Assembly: GCF_040802235.1 (NCBI RefSeq)
Contig: NC_133164.1
Span: 109,696,302 to 109,760,301, forward strand
Direction of reading: 5' to 3'
From: Manis javanica
Lineage: Eukaryota; Chordata; Mammalia; Pholidota; Manidae
DNA length: 64,000 bases
The notes under the pieces are model-generated. The model saw only the letters and a list, made by a program, of their open reading frames with translations, was not told where the DNA came from and did not search any database. The position numbers and the translations under genes are program-made. Shown here in pieces: positions 12,239 through 24,600 of this stretch; positions within the stretch are counted from its first letter, which is position 1, and every line of letters starts with the position of its first letter.

Positions 12239-14375
12239 ACAACCAAGTGGAATATATTCCAGAGCTGCTGCAGTCTAGTTCTATATCAGAAAGTCAATGT
12301 AACTGTATTAACAAGCAAAAGAAGAAAAATTACATGATAACATCAACTAATGCATAAAAATCATGACAAAATTCATGACAAAACTCTTATAAAATAGGAA
12401 TATATGGAAACTTCCTCAACTTGATAAAGAGCATCTATAACTAACATTACAATAAATGATGAAAAATTGAATGTGTTCTTCCCTAAGATTGGGAACAAGG
12501 CAAGGATGTCCATTCTTAACACCCATTCAACACAGTGCTAGAAGTTCCAGCCAGTGCCATAAGCCAAGGACAAAAACAAAATTTATACAGATTATACAGG
12601 AAGACATAAAACTGTCCTTATTTGCAGATGACAATGAATGTCTACATAGAAAATCCCAAAGTCCAACAACAACAAAAACCTAATAAGTGAGTTCAGCAAG
12701 GTTGCAGGAGACAAGTTAAACATACAAAAATTAATTGTATTTCTACAGATAGCAGTGAATATAGATACCAAAATTTAAAATACAATATCATTTATAATAA
12801 TTCCCCAAAATGAAATTCTTAGAGGAAATGTAATAAAATGTATATAGGACTTGTATACTTAAAACTATACATCAGAGTGAAATAAATCAAAGAAGATAAA
12901 AATAAATTGAGTGATATACCATGTTCATGGATTGGAAGACTTAACACAGTAAAGATGTCAATTATTCCTGAATTTATATACAGGTTTTACAAAATTACTA
13001 TCAAAATCCCAGCAAGACTTTTTTAAATACAGACAAATCCAAAAATGTACATGAAAAAGCAAAATAACTAAATATTTAAAACAATTTTTAAAAGGAAGAC
13101 AAATGGAAAGGAATTAATCTACCTAATTTGAAAACTTATTATATAGCTACAGTAATAAAGACTGTGATATTAGTGGCAAGATAGAAACATAACTCAATAG
13201 AACAGAATAGGGAACTCAGAAGTAGACCCATATATTTAGGCCCAACTGATTTTTGACAAAAGTGCAAATATAATTTAATGGAAAAAATATAGCCTTTTCA
13301 ATGAATGGAGCTAAAGCTATTAGACATCCATAGGCAAAAAAATAAACAAAAATAAAAAGAACCTTGGTCTAAACCTCACACTTCATATAAAAATTAACTC
13401 AAAATGGATCATGAATTTAAATGTTATATGTAAAACTATAAAACATTAAGAAAAGATAAATATGTGAGAAAATAGATCTAGGGCTAGGCAAAGTATAGCT
13501 TTGAAACCAAAAGCATGGTCCATAAAAATAAAAATTCATAAACTGGACTTCATCAAAATTATTGTTTTCTCTGTGAAAGAGCCTATTTAAGAGAGAGAAA
13601 ATAAAAATTACTTGCTGGGAAAAAAATACTTGCAAACCACCTGTCTGACAAAGGATTACATTGAGAATATAAAACAACTCTCAAACTCAACAGTGAAAAA
13701 CAATCCAATTAGAAAATGGGTAAAAGACATGAGCAGAAATTTCTCTAAAATGTATATACAAATGGCGAATAAGCACATAGAAAGATTTTTTACATCATTA
13801 GTCACTAAGGAAATTCAAATTAAAACCACAATGAGACATTACTACACAAATATTGACAATACCTAAGCTCATGAAGATGTGGAGAAACTGAATCATTCAT
13901 GCATTGCTGGTAGGAAAATAAAATGATAGAGCCACTCTAGAAAAAGTTTGCATTTTCTTACAAAGTGAAATATGTACCATCAGACAACCCAGCAACTGCA
14001 CTATTGAATTTTTATCCCAGAAAATTGAAGACATATGTTCATACAAAAACCTGCACATGTATGTTCACGGTAGCTTTACTCATAAAAAAATAACTACAAT
14101 ATTTATTGTAGTTATTTACTTAACAACTTCAATAACTATATAAATAAATGGTCATATAGCCATACCATGAAATACTATTCAGCAATAAAAAGGAAAAATT
14201 ATTCATATACACAAGCCAAGTATATCTCCAGAGAATTAATCTGAGTAAAAGCCAATCTCAAAAGGTAGCATACCATATGAATCTATGTACATAACATTCT
14301 TAAGATGACATAATTATAGAAACAGAGAATAGATTAGTAGTTTCTGGGGGTTACAAAGGGGACTGTGGCTTTTTT
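12239..14375 (+). repeat. Old L1 fragment, sense, downstream part with RT remnant
   Basis: This continues the L1 broken at 10498. Landmarks are 'caagtggaatatattcca' (12244), the reverse-transcriptase wording 'gaacaaggcaaggatgtcc', and an LFADD remnant at 12618-12632, the L1 form of the RT active-site box. ORF2 C-terminal wording follows ('gacaaaggattacattgagaat', 'gaaattcaaattaaaaccacaatgaga', 'caataaaaagg'). Many stops and frame shifts are present. It ends near 14375 before another L1 start. Confidence 0.7.
14088..14117. repeat. Perfect 13-bp inverted repeat (hairpin)
   Basis: AAATAACTACAAT (14088-14100) and its exact complement ATTGTAGTTATTT (14105-14117) flank a 4-base ATTT spacer. It lies in decayed L1 sequence that does not normally contain such a palindrome. 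A small templated inverted duplication is the likely origin. Confidence 0.8.
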
Positions 14376-14379
14376 TTAG

Positions 14380-17310
14380 TGGAGGTCAACAAGATGGCAG
14401 AATAGGATATCCTCAGCCCTTATCCTCCCACAGAAACACTCATTTGACAACTATCTATGGACAAAAGTGCTTCCGTGAGAGCTTTGGGATCCAGATAAGA
14501 AGATAGCATCCCAGTGTAGCTCCAGATCGAGGAAAGTCACGTTGAGAACACAGACCTGTGCCTCTGTAGCAGGCCCACTGACCAAAGACTGAGGCTCCTA
14601 ATCTTCAAGTAGCCCTGTTCTGCTATGGACCCAACTCCAGCCTCACTTGTGTAAGGTCCTGCCACCAGCCCTACCATCCATTCCACACCCCAGTAACAAG
14701 CCCACCAACCACAGAAATAACTGAAGACTCAGAAGTAGCCCCATAGCTTGGCTACTGTCCCACTAAACTGCAGACCTGGAGGCAGGGACCTGGCAGGAAA
14801 ATGTCTTTACCTGATGAAACCAATTGTAAAAGATGAAAAGAGGTGATAGTTCCTTTAACTGCACAGACACCAATGCAAGGGGCACGTATGATGAAGAATC
14901 AGGCAAATATGAATCCATCAAAGGAAACCAATAAAGCACCACTATCTAAACCTAAAGAAATGGAGATCTATGAACTGTTTAACAAATTCAAAATAATTAT
15001 CTTAAAGAAGCTCAGTGAGCTACAAGAGAACACAACTAAACAAAACCAGGAAAGCAATATATGAACAAAATGAGAAGTTCAATAAAGAAATAGCAACCAT
15101 AAAAAAGAACCAAATAGAAATCCTGGAGCTGGAAGATACAATGATTAAACTGAAAAAAATCAACAGAAAGCTTCAACAACAGACTTGACCAAGCAGAAGA
15201 AAGATCTGTGAATTCAAATACTGGCCATTTGAAATTATCTACTAAAAGGAACCAAAAAAAATGAAAATGAATGAAGAAAGCCTATGAGATGTCTAGTAAG
15301 CCATCAAAAGGATCAATATATGTGTTATGGGATACCCAGAAAGAAAAAAGATAGAGAAAGGGGCAGAGAGCTTATTTAAAGAAGTAATAGTTGAATGTTT
15401 CCCAAATCTAGGGAAGGAAAATGACATCCAGATTAATGAAGCCCAAAAGTTCCCAAATAGGTTGGGCCCAAAGAGAGTTACACTGAGACATGTTATAAAT
15501 TGTCAAAAGTCAAATAAAAAGAGAATTAAAATGAAAATACAACATATCAAAACTTATAAGATGCAGCAAAAGCAGTACTTAAAAGGGAAGTTTATAGTAA
15601 TAAATGCCAAAATTCAGAAAGAAGAAAGCTCTCAAAAAAAAACCCACATAAATTTACACCTCACGGAACTGAAAAAAAAAATAACTAAGCTCAAAATTAG
15701 GGGAAAGAAGGAAATAATAAGTATTACAGCAGAAATAGATGAAATGAAGAATAGAAAAGCATTTTGAAAAATCAATGAAACCAAGAATTGGATTTTAAAG
15801 AAGAAAAATAAAATCAACAAACTCTTAGCTAGACTTAGAAAAAGAAAGAGAAGATGCAAATAAATAAAATCAGAAATGAAAAAGGAGACATTACAACTGA
15901 TCACGCAGAAATAAAAAGGATCAAAGGGACTATTATGAATGAGTATATGCCAACAAATTGGACAGTCTACAGGAAATGAAGAAATTCCTAGGCATATACA
16001 GCCTACCAAGAATGACTCAGGAAATAGAAAGTTTGAACATACCAATAACAAACAAGGAAATTGAAGGAGTAATTAAAACTTCCAACATAGAAAACGCCAT
16101 ACCCAGGTAGCTTAATGGGTGAATTCTATCAAACACTTAAAGAAGAATTAATACCAATACTTCTTAAACCCTTCCAAAAATTGGAAGAAGAAACACTTCC
16201 AAACTCATTCTATGAGGCTAACCTCAAACTTATATTAAAGCCAGCTAGATACAACCAGTAAACTATAGGTGAATATTCCTGATAAACATAGGTATAAAAA
16301 TCCTCAACAAAATACTAGCAAACAGAATACAATAGCACATTAAAAATATCATACAACATGATCAAGTAGGATTTACCCTAGGATACAAGGATGGCTCAAC
16401 ACATGCAAATCAATCAACATGATATACCACAAACAGAATGAAGGATGAAAATCATACGATCATCACAAGAGATGAAAGGAAAGCACCTGACAATATTCAA
16501 CACTATTGCATGATAAAAGAAAAACCTCTCAACAAATTAGGAATGGAAAGAACTTACCTCAAAATAAATATAATAAAAGCCACTTATGAAAAGCCCACAG
16601 CTAACATGATACTCAACAGTGAAATGCTGAAAACTTCCCTCTAAGATATAGAACAAGACAAGGATGCCCACTCACCTCTCCTATTCAACATAGTACTGGA
16701 AATCTTAGCCAGAGCAAGTAGGCAAGAAAAAATAAATAAAGCAATCCAAATCAGAAAGAAATAAAACTATCTGTTTGCAGATGACATGATTTTACATGTA
16801 GAAAACCTTAAAGATTCTACAAAAACTGCTATAATTAATAAGCAAATTCAGTAAAATCACAAGATGCAAAATCAACATACAAAAATCAGTTGTTTCTATA
16901 CACTAACAACAACCTATCTGAAAAGAAAATTAAGAAATCAATTCCATTTACAACAGTATCAAAAAAAATAAAATACTTACAAATAGGTTTAATAAAAGAG
17001 GTAAAAGACTTGTATGCTGAACACCACAAAACAATGACAAAAGAATTTTTAGAAGATACAAATAAATGGAAGGAGTCCTATGTTCATGCCTTTGAAGAAT
17101 TAATGCTATTAAAATGTCCATACTTCCCAAAATCATCTATATATTTTCAATGCAATGCCTATCAAAATCCCAATGGCATTTTTTACTGAAATAGGGAAAA
17201 TCCTAAAATTCATTTAAAACCACAAAAGACTCTGAATGGTCAAAGCAGTTCTGAGCAAGAACAGCAAAGCTGAAGGTATCACACTCCCTGATTTCAAGGC
17301 ATAAGCTACA
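14380..17310 (+). repeat. Old L1 copy, sense, with 5' UTR, ORF1 and ORF2 remnants
   Basis: It starts with L1-type 5' leader wording ('caacaagatggcagaataggat', 14390-14411) and then 'cacagaaacactcatttgacaactatc'. ORF1-like coiled-coil remnants follow (about 14840-15300). ORF2 remnants come next: 'agctagacttagaaaaag', 'aaggatgcccactcacctctcctattcaacatagtactgg', and LFADDMI at 16771-16791, the RT active-site box. It ends with 'actccctgatttcaaggc' near 17300. Frame shifts and stops are abundant. The several open frames of 60-146 codons are pieces of this dead element. Confidence 0.75.
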
Positions 17311-17379
17311 TCTCCAGATGACCTACCTCAGCAGTACCTTGGTTTTACATACCACGTACACACATACAGCTCTTAACTT

Positions 17380-17564
17380 CATATTTAGCCTCAATTTTTC
17401 CCCTAAACTTATGACATATCCAATTGCCTATCCATTATCTCCTCCTGAACACGTATAGGCATTTATACTAAACATGTCCAAACACACAATCTCCCTCCTT
17501 CAACTGTTCCTCTCCCCATCTTCCCTTGTCTTCAAATTCTTTCTTAAGAGTTCCCTAATTAGTG
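17380..17564 (+). repeat. LINE-2 fragment, sense, left part
   Basis: The wording 'caattgcctatccattatctcctcctgaacacgtataggcatttatactaaacatgtccaaac' matches the L2 ORF2 3' region. The same L2 resumes at 17880, so the LTR-like sequence between is an insertion. Confidence 0.6.
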
Positions 17565-17875
17565 ATATGACAGTTTTAAAACATGGCTCCAAATTCTTTG
17601 ATGTTACGGTGTCCCCTCTCTTTGAATATGGATGAGCCTGTGAATAATTCTAGCCACACAGTATGGTGGAAGTGACACTATATGAGTTCTGACACTAGTC
17701 CACAAAAGGCTATGTAGCTTCTCCTGGTTCTCTTGGATTGTTCCACCCTCAGGGAGATCTCCATCTCAAAACCCAGGCTTATATGCTGTGCGAAGCCCAA
17801 GCTAATGGAGATGATAAGAATGGTTGTTGTTTTTGTCCACTTGGGAGATGGTTTGTATAAATACAAAACCGCAAC
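17565..17875 (+). mobile_element. MLT1-like MaLR LTR inserted in L2
   Basis: It contains 'cagttttaaaacatggctccaaattctttgat', 'tatggtggaagtgacactatatgag' and 'aaaggctatgtagcttctcctggttctcttgg'. This is the order of an abundant mammalian LTR family also seen in reverse at 50655. I place it among MaLR/MLT1-like LTRs without naming a subfamily. The ORFs on either strand here are incidental. Confidence 0.45.
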
Positions 17876-17879
17876 TGAT

Positions 17880-18065
17880 AGCAGCTTTATTCTTTTGATT
17901 CAGACCAAAAATTCTGAAGTAATCCTTGATCCCTTTCTTTTTCTCACATTCCAAATACAATCCCTCAACAAATTCTGTCACTAGTCTCTTCAAAACAGGT
18001 CCAAAAACTAACCAACTCTCACTACCTCTTCTATAAAATGGACCTCTTCTACTCAAAGTTCTTAG
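17880..18065 (+). repeat. LINE-2 fragment, sense, right part
   Basis: 'agtaatccttgatccctttctttttctcacattccaaatacaatccctcaacaaattctgtc' continues the L2 ORF2 region from the left part in the correct order and spacing. This shows that one L2 copy was split by the LTR. Confidence 0.6.
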
Positions 18066-18069
18066 TTGG

Positions 18070-18765
18070 AAACAACAGAAACAAAAACCACAATGAGGCA
18101 TCACCTCACCAGTTAGAATGGCCACTATCCAAAAGACAAGAAACAACAAATGCTGGCGAGGGTGCAGAGAAATAGGAACCCTCCCACACTGTTGATGGAA
18201 CTGCAAATTGGTGCAACAGCTGTGGAAAGCAGAGGTTCCTCAAAAAACTAAAAATAGAAATACGATTTGACCCAGTAATTCCACTCCTAGGAATTTACCC
18301 AAAGAAAACAAAATCCATTATTCAAAAAATATATGCACCCCTATATTTACCGCTGCACTATTTGCAACCGCCAATATATGGAAGCAACCTAAGTGTCCAT
18401 CAATAGATGAATGGATAAAGATGATGTGGTACTTAGATACAATGTGATATTATTCAGCCATAGAAAGAGAAGAAATCCTGCCATTTGCAACAACATGGAT
18501 GGATCTAGAGAGTGTTATGCTCAGTGAAATAAGCCAGGCAGAGAAAGATAAATACCATATGATTTCATTTATTTGTGGAATATAAAACAACGCAAAACAG
18601 AAGGAACAAAACAGCTTTAGTCACAGACACTGAGAAGTGACTAGTGGTTAACAAGGGGGAGGGGAGTGGGTAGGGAGATTGGGGAGGATGAGGGGGACTG
18701 GTGAACCACTATGATGTACATTTGATAATTTAAAAAATGCTTTAACTGTAAAAAAGAAAAGAACA
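18070..18765 (+). mobile_element. 5'-truncated L1 3' end
   Basis: L1 ORF2 C-terminal and 3' UTR sequence: 'aaaccacaatgaggcatcacctcacc', 'caacaaatgctggcgaggg', 'ggaagcaacctaagtgtccatcaatagatgaatggataaag', then a G-rich 3' UTR and an A-rich end near 18755. It is parallel in content to 11011-12222 but with a different 3' UTR, so it is a different L1 subfamily. A possible short duplication, ACAGAAAC, occurs at both edges. It is non-functional. Confidence 0.75.
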
Positions 18766-19260
18766 GAAACTGACTCAAGCTAACTTTTCAGACAAATTTA
18801 GTGAAAGGAAATCAGATGGCTCACAGAACAAAAGGAAAAAGAACCAAATCCAGAGAATGGTCTGAAATCAATAAAGTTTAGGCATGAGAAATCACAACCA
18901 GAGAATCAACCCAGTTGATAAAGATACCACTGCTGGACACAGAATGTGCACCACCTTCACCAGCATGAAACCGAGGCTGCCCCCACTCTTTCGTTCTCTG
19001 TGTCTTACCTCCAGGAAGGTATGACTTATTGACTGAACTTAGTTGGTGTTCCTGAGTCCCAACTGCAATGGGATGGGAAAAGAGAGTTTGGGCATTTGGG
19101 TTCTCACAGTAACAAGTACTCGTTTCACAGTACAACTTCCAAACACAAAAGTGGTTACATATTCTCAGCAGCCAAGTAAAAGTAAATATCTATGATAGAT
19201 TTGGGTGAGGAGAAGATACATTGTGTGTAGAGAACAACAGGTTGTCAATATATGTTAATA
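18766..19260. other. Unassigned non-coding stretch
   Basis: No gene or named repeat is recognised. One short minus-strand ORF has no recognisable product and no supporting context. Confidence 0.45.
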
Positions 19261-19264
19261 TGAT

Positions 19265-19620
19265 AGAAAAATAAGTAGACTCTGAATGAAAGTCTTGGAT
19301 TCAAGTCTTATTCTACCATTTACTGAATGGGTGACCCTAAGCCAGTCACTTAACTTCCCTTTTCATCTTTAAAATGGGAATAATATGATCAATAAATATG
19401 AGATGCCCTCTCAAAAAAATAAAATAAAAAAATAAAAAATGGGAATAATAATATCTGCCCTACAAATATAATATCTTACACATTGCTGTGAGGATCAAAT
19501 AAGTGTGTGAGCATATTTAGACTACTGTCTTCATCTCATTCACCTTTGTAACACTATTGCCTTGCTTAGGGTCAGCCTGCAGTAGGTGTTCAAAAATGTC
19601 TACAGAATAATAGTGATAGA
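19265..19620 (+). repeat. MIR SINE with a small retrotransposed insert
   Basis: The MIR landmarks in sense order are 'tcttggattcaagtcttattctaccatttactgaatgggtgacc', 'cagtcacttaacttccctttt', 'tgctgtgaggatcaaataagtg' and 'gcagtaggtgttcaa'. In the middle, AAAATGGGAATAATA appears twice, at about 19372-19386 and 19436-19450. The copies bracket a segment of about 50 bp that ends in an A-rich (AAAATA)-like tail. This is the structure of an L1-machinery insertion of a very short RNA piece. Confidence 0.7.
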
Positions 19621-20455
19621 AAGGATATGTAAAAGTCATTAATTAACTGATTCTACTAAATTGTCCACCTAGGCCAGAAAAGTGTAATATTGTCACCTAG
19701 AGCCAGCTTTAAGTAATGTGAAATATGCTTTGGAAGGAGACCCTTGACACTGACAATTTTTGCCACTGACCTCTTCATAAAAAAATATATGGAAAAAATT
19801 AAAAAACAGCAAAACAACTTATCACTTCATTATATATTGGCTTATAAAACAAATTCTTTCTGTGACAAGTTTTAGAAACTTGATAACAGTTCTTGAAAAT
19901 CATTTTAGTATGGAGAAGTAATGTAGTTTATTGTCTAAATTTCTAGCCAATGGTTTCAAGTTACCCTGAGAAAACAAGAACAATCTAATTACCAGATAGT
20001 TAATAATAACAATCCCTTACCAAATCCTTTGGGGATAGATAGTTTAGAATTGATTTTTCAGATCTCTGAAAGGTGTTAATGGCAAAAATCATACATTATA
20101 TAACCCCCACAAGGGTATGGACAGCACCCTATAATAAAACAATATTTATGCAGAGGTATGTATGAATGTTCATTCTAAATGGGATAAAGACTGAAATCAT
20201 CTCATATCAGTTCAGTGAAGGTTATTTCAACATGCGATTCAAAAAAACATTGATTTTCATAGACTTTTTTAAATAAAGACAAGAAATAAAGTTGTAATTT
20301 TCACAAATAAGGGAATGGTTTTGCAGGGCTTTGAGATAGAAAATCCTATACCATACATATTTAAAATTCTTACAAGTTTTAATATTAACATTAACCTATT
20401 TCTTAAAACTATGGAAAATCACTTTCATGATATTAGTTTTTTTAAATATGTAAGT
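19621..20455. other. Unassigned AT-rich non-coding stretch
   Basis: No gene, CpG island or named repeat is recognised. Confidence 0.45.
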
Positions 20456-20459
20456 CAGT

Positions 20460-21400
20460 AAATTCTGGAATTCAACTAGAGGAATCATCTATTTCAATCC
20501 ACTGCCTAATTCAGCTAATCCCTACTAGCAGCATCCTGGCCAGTCACCCAGCCTTTGCAGAACACTCCCATGCGTGAAGAATTCACTCCTTCTTATGGCA
20601 AGTCACTGTACTCTTGGACAACCTTACTTATTAGAAACAAAGTCAGCTCCTCTGTCACTTTTACCCTTTGGTTCTAACTCTGCCCTGGGTAGCAGGGGAA
20701 ACTGCTCTGCCCTCTCTGCCATGTGACAGTTAGGCAAATATTTGAAGTAGCAATCATGTACCACATCATTTACCTCTTCTCTGGGCTAAACATTTGCTCT
20801 AACTCTTCCACATAATGCATGGTTTCCTCTTCCCTCACATCCTGAGGGTCCCTGCTAATATCAACTTATCAATGTCTATATTAAAACAAGGTAGCTAGAG
20901 CTAGACAAATGTTCAGCCAGAATTCAGGGAACCTGTTTTCTTTGTTGCAAGTTTTATGCCAGATTTCTATCACTGAAGCCCAAAATTACATTCCATTTTT
21001 TTATGCAGCATAATATTTTGGGATCATTTTGCATTTATAGTAAACTAATACCCCCAACTTTTCACATGTATTGTTGTCACAACCCAGGACCCTCCCTTGA
21101 TTTTATCTTTCAGCCTCAAGAAAGGGCTTTTATAGTGGTCTTTTAAAATTACATCACGTTGGTATTCATTCCAACAGTCATATTTCATTTTTAATGTTGA
21201 TTTCACCTTTCAAAATATTAGCTATGGCTGCTAGCTCTGTGTCACCTACAAATTTGATGAGCAGTCCTTCTAACCCTCAATAAAACTTAAAAAGAAAAAT
21301 ACTGAACCAGAGAGGATCAAGAGCCCCATGGCAGGCCACTAGAGACTTCCCTCCAGGATGGCATCCCCCAGGGCCTATTAGTTAAAACAGCCCATGAACC
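20460..21400 (+). repeat. Long CR1/L3 LINE relic
   Basis: Successive landmarks follow the CR1/L3 3' region: 'aggaatcatctatttcaatccactgcc', 'tttgaagtagcaatcatg', 'ctctgggctaaacatttgctctaactcttccacataatgcatgg', 'tcaatgtctatattaaaacaaggtagctagagctagac', 'gtcacctacaaatttgatgagcagtccttctaaccctc', and 'cccatggcaggccactagagacttccctccagg'. It is an unusually long (about 0.9 kb), still readable copy of a family that stopped moving before placental mammals diversified. It is non-coding now. Confidence 0.7.
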
Positions 21401-21566
21401 TCACACACAAATAACAACACCAAGCTTCAGATGACACACACTAAAAACAAGAAAAATAAATAACATATCTCAGAACCAACAGATAAGGCTCGATATTTTA
21501 GTAATTATTTCCAAATACAAGTTCGGCTGCAGCTGAGCATTTTAAAAGATGTCTTTCCTCCTGAAA

Positions 21567-21670
21567 TAATACATCTATATTATATTATAAATAAATTATA
21601 TTATAAATGAAATAATATATATATTACAAATAAATAACATACACACACACACACACACATACACACACTC
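21567..21670. repeat. TA-rich block plus (CA)n microsatellite
   Basis: A TATATTATAAATAAAT-like repeat (about 21578-21630) runs into an interrupted (AC)n tract at 21638-21668. Confidence 0.85.
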
Positions 21671-24600
21671 AGGTTGCAACATGAAATCCACTTCCTATTG
21701 TGGGTTTCACCCAGAAAGTTTATAAACACAGTATTAAAGGATGAATGTCATAGAGAAAGGGAGAATAAGCCAAGGAAAAAACCTTAGCCCAGTAAACTCA
21801 ACAAACTCCTATGGATATAACTGCTCCCCTGCCTGCTTCATTCCACCCACCCCACCCCAACCACCCACTACCATAAGCAACCCCAACACACAGAAATCAG
21901 TATCCTAAGTGTATGATTTTTAAATGAGTTTGGTTTTCCAAGAGATTACCTACTTTTAAAATGGGTCATACAGAGGGTTCATTTAAAAGGCAAGTGACCC
22001 TGGTTTACTACGCATTCATTTGATTGACATCCAGTTGTTTTTTTTTTTTCGAGAATACCAAGAATACGAAATATCTAGGGTTGCTACTGTTTGCTTATAT
22101 TGTGTAACAAACCTAATGTTAAACATGACCCTTGAGACTGTCCCCACATCTTCCCAGTCAGGTCACTTTGATGATATAGTAAATATCACTATGGTTCCAC
22201 TTTTAAAAAACAGGGGTTAAATAAGGATTTCACCCCAACAAATAATTTCTTTCACATAAAACTTAAAATTCTCTTCAAAAGAAATACCACAGTCAAAAAA
22301 TGTGTAGTAAGTACCAAAAAATGACATAACTGAAGCAATTCTGATCTCACCAACAACCTTCAATCATGACAATTTGTTCTCACATTCTGCCTTCTGTTCC
22401 TTCTGCCTTTCTTTTTCTGAAAATTAGTTGCAAATTACCAGAATGTAGTTTGAAACTGAGAGCAACAAGCTCATTCACTGAACTAGATCTTTAGGAATTA
22501 GAAAAAAAATAGAAAGTTTGACTTTTGAAAAAGAGAATCCTAAAAGCTTTTCAGAATGTGAAGTTAATCATTACAAATTTATCCCATTAGAAACAGCTCT
22601 TTAAGGCTGTAAGTCCCATAACTACTTAGATTCAGATTTGGGATATCTAAAAATAAACCCTCAGGAAATTAACCCAATCATCATAAAGATTCCATTAAAG
22701 GGAACCCATATCAAATCAGACTTGAAGCATGAAAAGGACCTTGGAGAGTTATCTACAGGAGGAGGGAACACAAAGTCACACAGCCAGACAGTTAGAACAC
22801 TGGACTGGGATACAGGGCTGCCTCCAGACCCAGCGTTTGTTTCCACCACATCCTTGATCTTGAGGTTGGACTAGACACAGCACCCACCATATCAGTAATC
22901 TCTAACTTCCCCCAACCAACATCCAACACTACCCAAAAGAGGACTAGAAAAAAAAATAGGGGGAAACTAAACCCATTACTTTGAGATGGGTTCTGAATCA
23001 TTCTTCAGGAGTTTTTTTTCCCTCCTTTATACAAAAAAATATAAACATATAGCACCTATGTGGTAATACATTATTGGGTGTTTTTTGTTTTCTGCTTGCT
23101 GCCCACCATCCAACATGCTTATTATTTGGAAGTGACTCCCTCAAGTGTGCAGTAGAGATGGAATGCAGTGCCCTTCCTTCTCACTGTCTGGTAGCTAGGA
23201 TCCTGGTATTTGCTGGAGGAGAGGACACCACCAATTAGCTCTTGTAGAATCAACATAAAAACACAGGGATAACACAGTTGTTACTCCAGGCAGCAGCAAT
23301 GGCTACGACAGTGTCCATGGAGGCCCCCTAACCAGTCTATTGCTTGGTGTGACCAGACTCAGGTCTGCTCCTGCTCTATTCTCTCTTGGCTACAAGCTTG
23401 AATCTCCTACATTCCTATCGATCTGTGAGCGACCTGGTTTCTTCCATGGCAGTTCTCTTCTGCCTAAGTTGTTTAGATCAGTTTATCTTGCTTGCAACCA
23501 AAAACTCTAATAGGCATATAAGAGGTATTCAATGTTTCTTAAATGAACAAATAAATCAATGAAGCAATTGGTCATCACAATTTTCTGTATAATACTTTGC
23601 AGTTTGTTCTTCTTCATGCAAGAGTTGATTTTTAATTTTATTAACTAACATAGGGTTAGACATCATTTCCCAAAGTGTGCCATGACCTTTCATAGTGTTA
23701 GTTACCATATGAGTGGTATCATTTAAGTAGTAAGTCATTTAATGAAGCAATAACTCTTCTGAAAAGTTTAAAATAGGAGCTGTATCAAAATAATGGAAAT
23801 GTAAAAGTATGAGCATGAAAGATGTAAAAAAAATTTTTCAAAAGGAAATTAGATATGCAAATAGCTTTTAAAAGAAGTCTAAAAATGGCAACTGAATTTT
23901 CAGATATGAGCTGATGTTCACCAGGCGCACTGGGGTGGAAACAGTTCAGGGCTGAGGGAACAGCATGTGCAAAGGCAAAAACTATGTTCAGACATGACAC
24001 AAAAATCTTTGCTTTAATAATATGACTCTGTCTAACCCTACTTGGTTTGAGAATACTAAATAGCACCACTCTCCCCACCTCTACCTAATTAAGAAGTTTA
24101 AATCCACGGAAACTAACTCCTTCCTCCCCCAAATCCCATGCTTTAAAAGAAGGGGTGGAGAACTAATACTAAAAACTGTGTCCAAATCAAATATCATCGT
24201 TTTGTAACAAATGTATACAGAATATTTAATAGACTTTCAAAAAACCTTGCACCAAGTCCAAAATCAGCTAAATGGAAAAATTCAATGACTTTCCACACTT
24301 AAAATTATAAGCCATGAATCATGGTGCTTCAAAACATGAATGTTTCAGAATTACTCTAAGGAATTCACTCTCTTGCTACCAATTTATACAGATGAGGTAA
24401 AGAACTCCACATAGCATACTGTGCTTGGTTCCTGTGAACACCAAGCCCCAATCAGGTTTCCCAGTCTGATAGTTGGAAAACCATTACAAAATCCATTAAA
24501 CCGTCTCAGTAAGCAAGAGAGGAGAGGCCACTTTGTGTTCAGTGACCTATACTCAGCCCCATGGATTATGAAGCAAGCAATGGAGTGCCAGGGTCCCCTT

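Noticed and set aside
15327-15767. 146-codon Lys-rich open frame
   Set aside because: It lies inside an old L1 copy. It reads as ORF2-region remnants flanked by stops and frame shifts, so it is a dead element, not a host gene.
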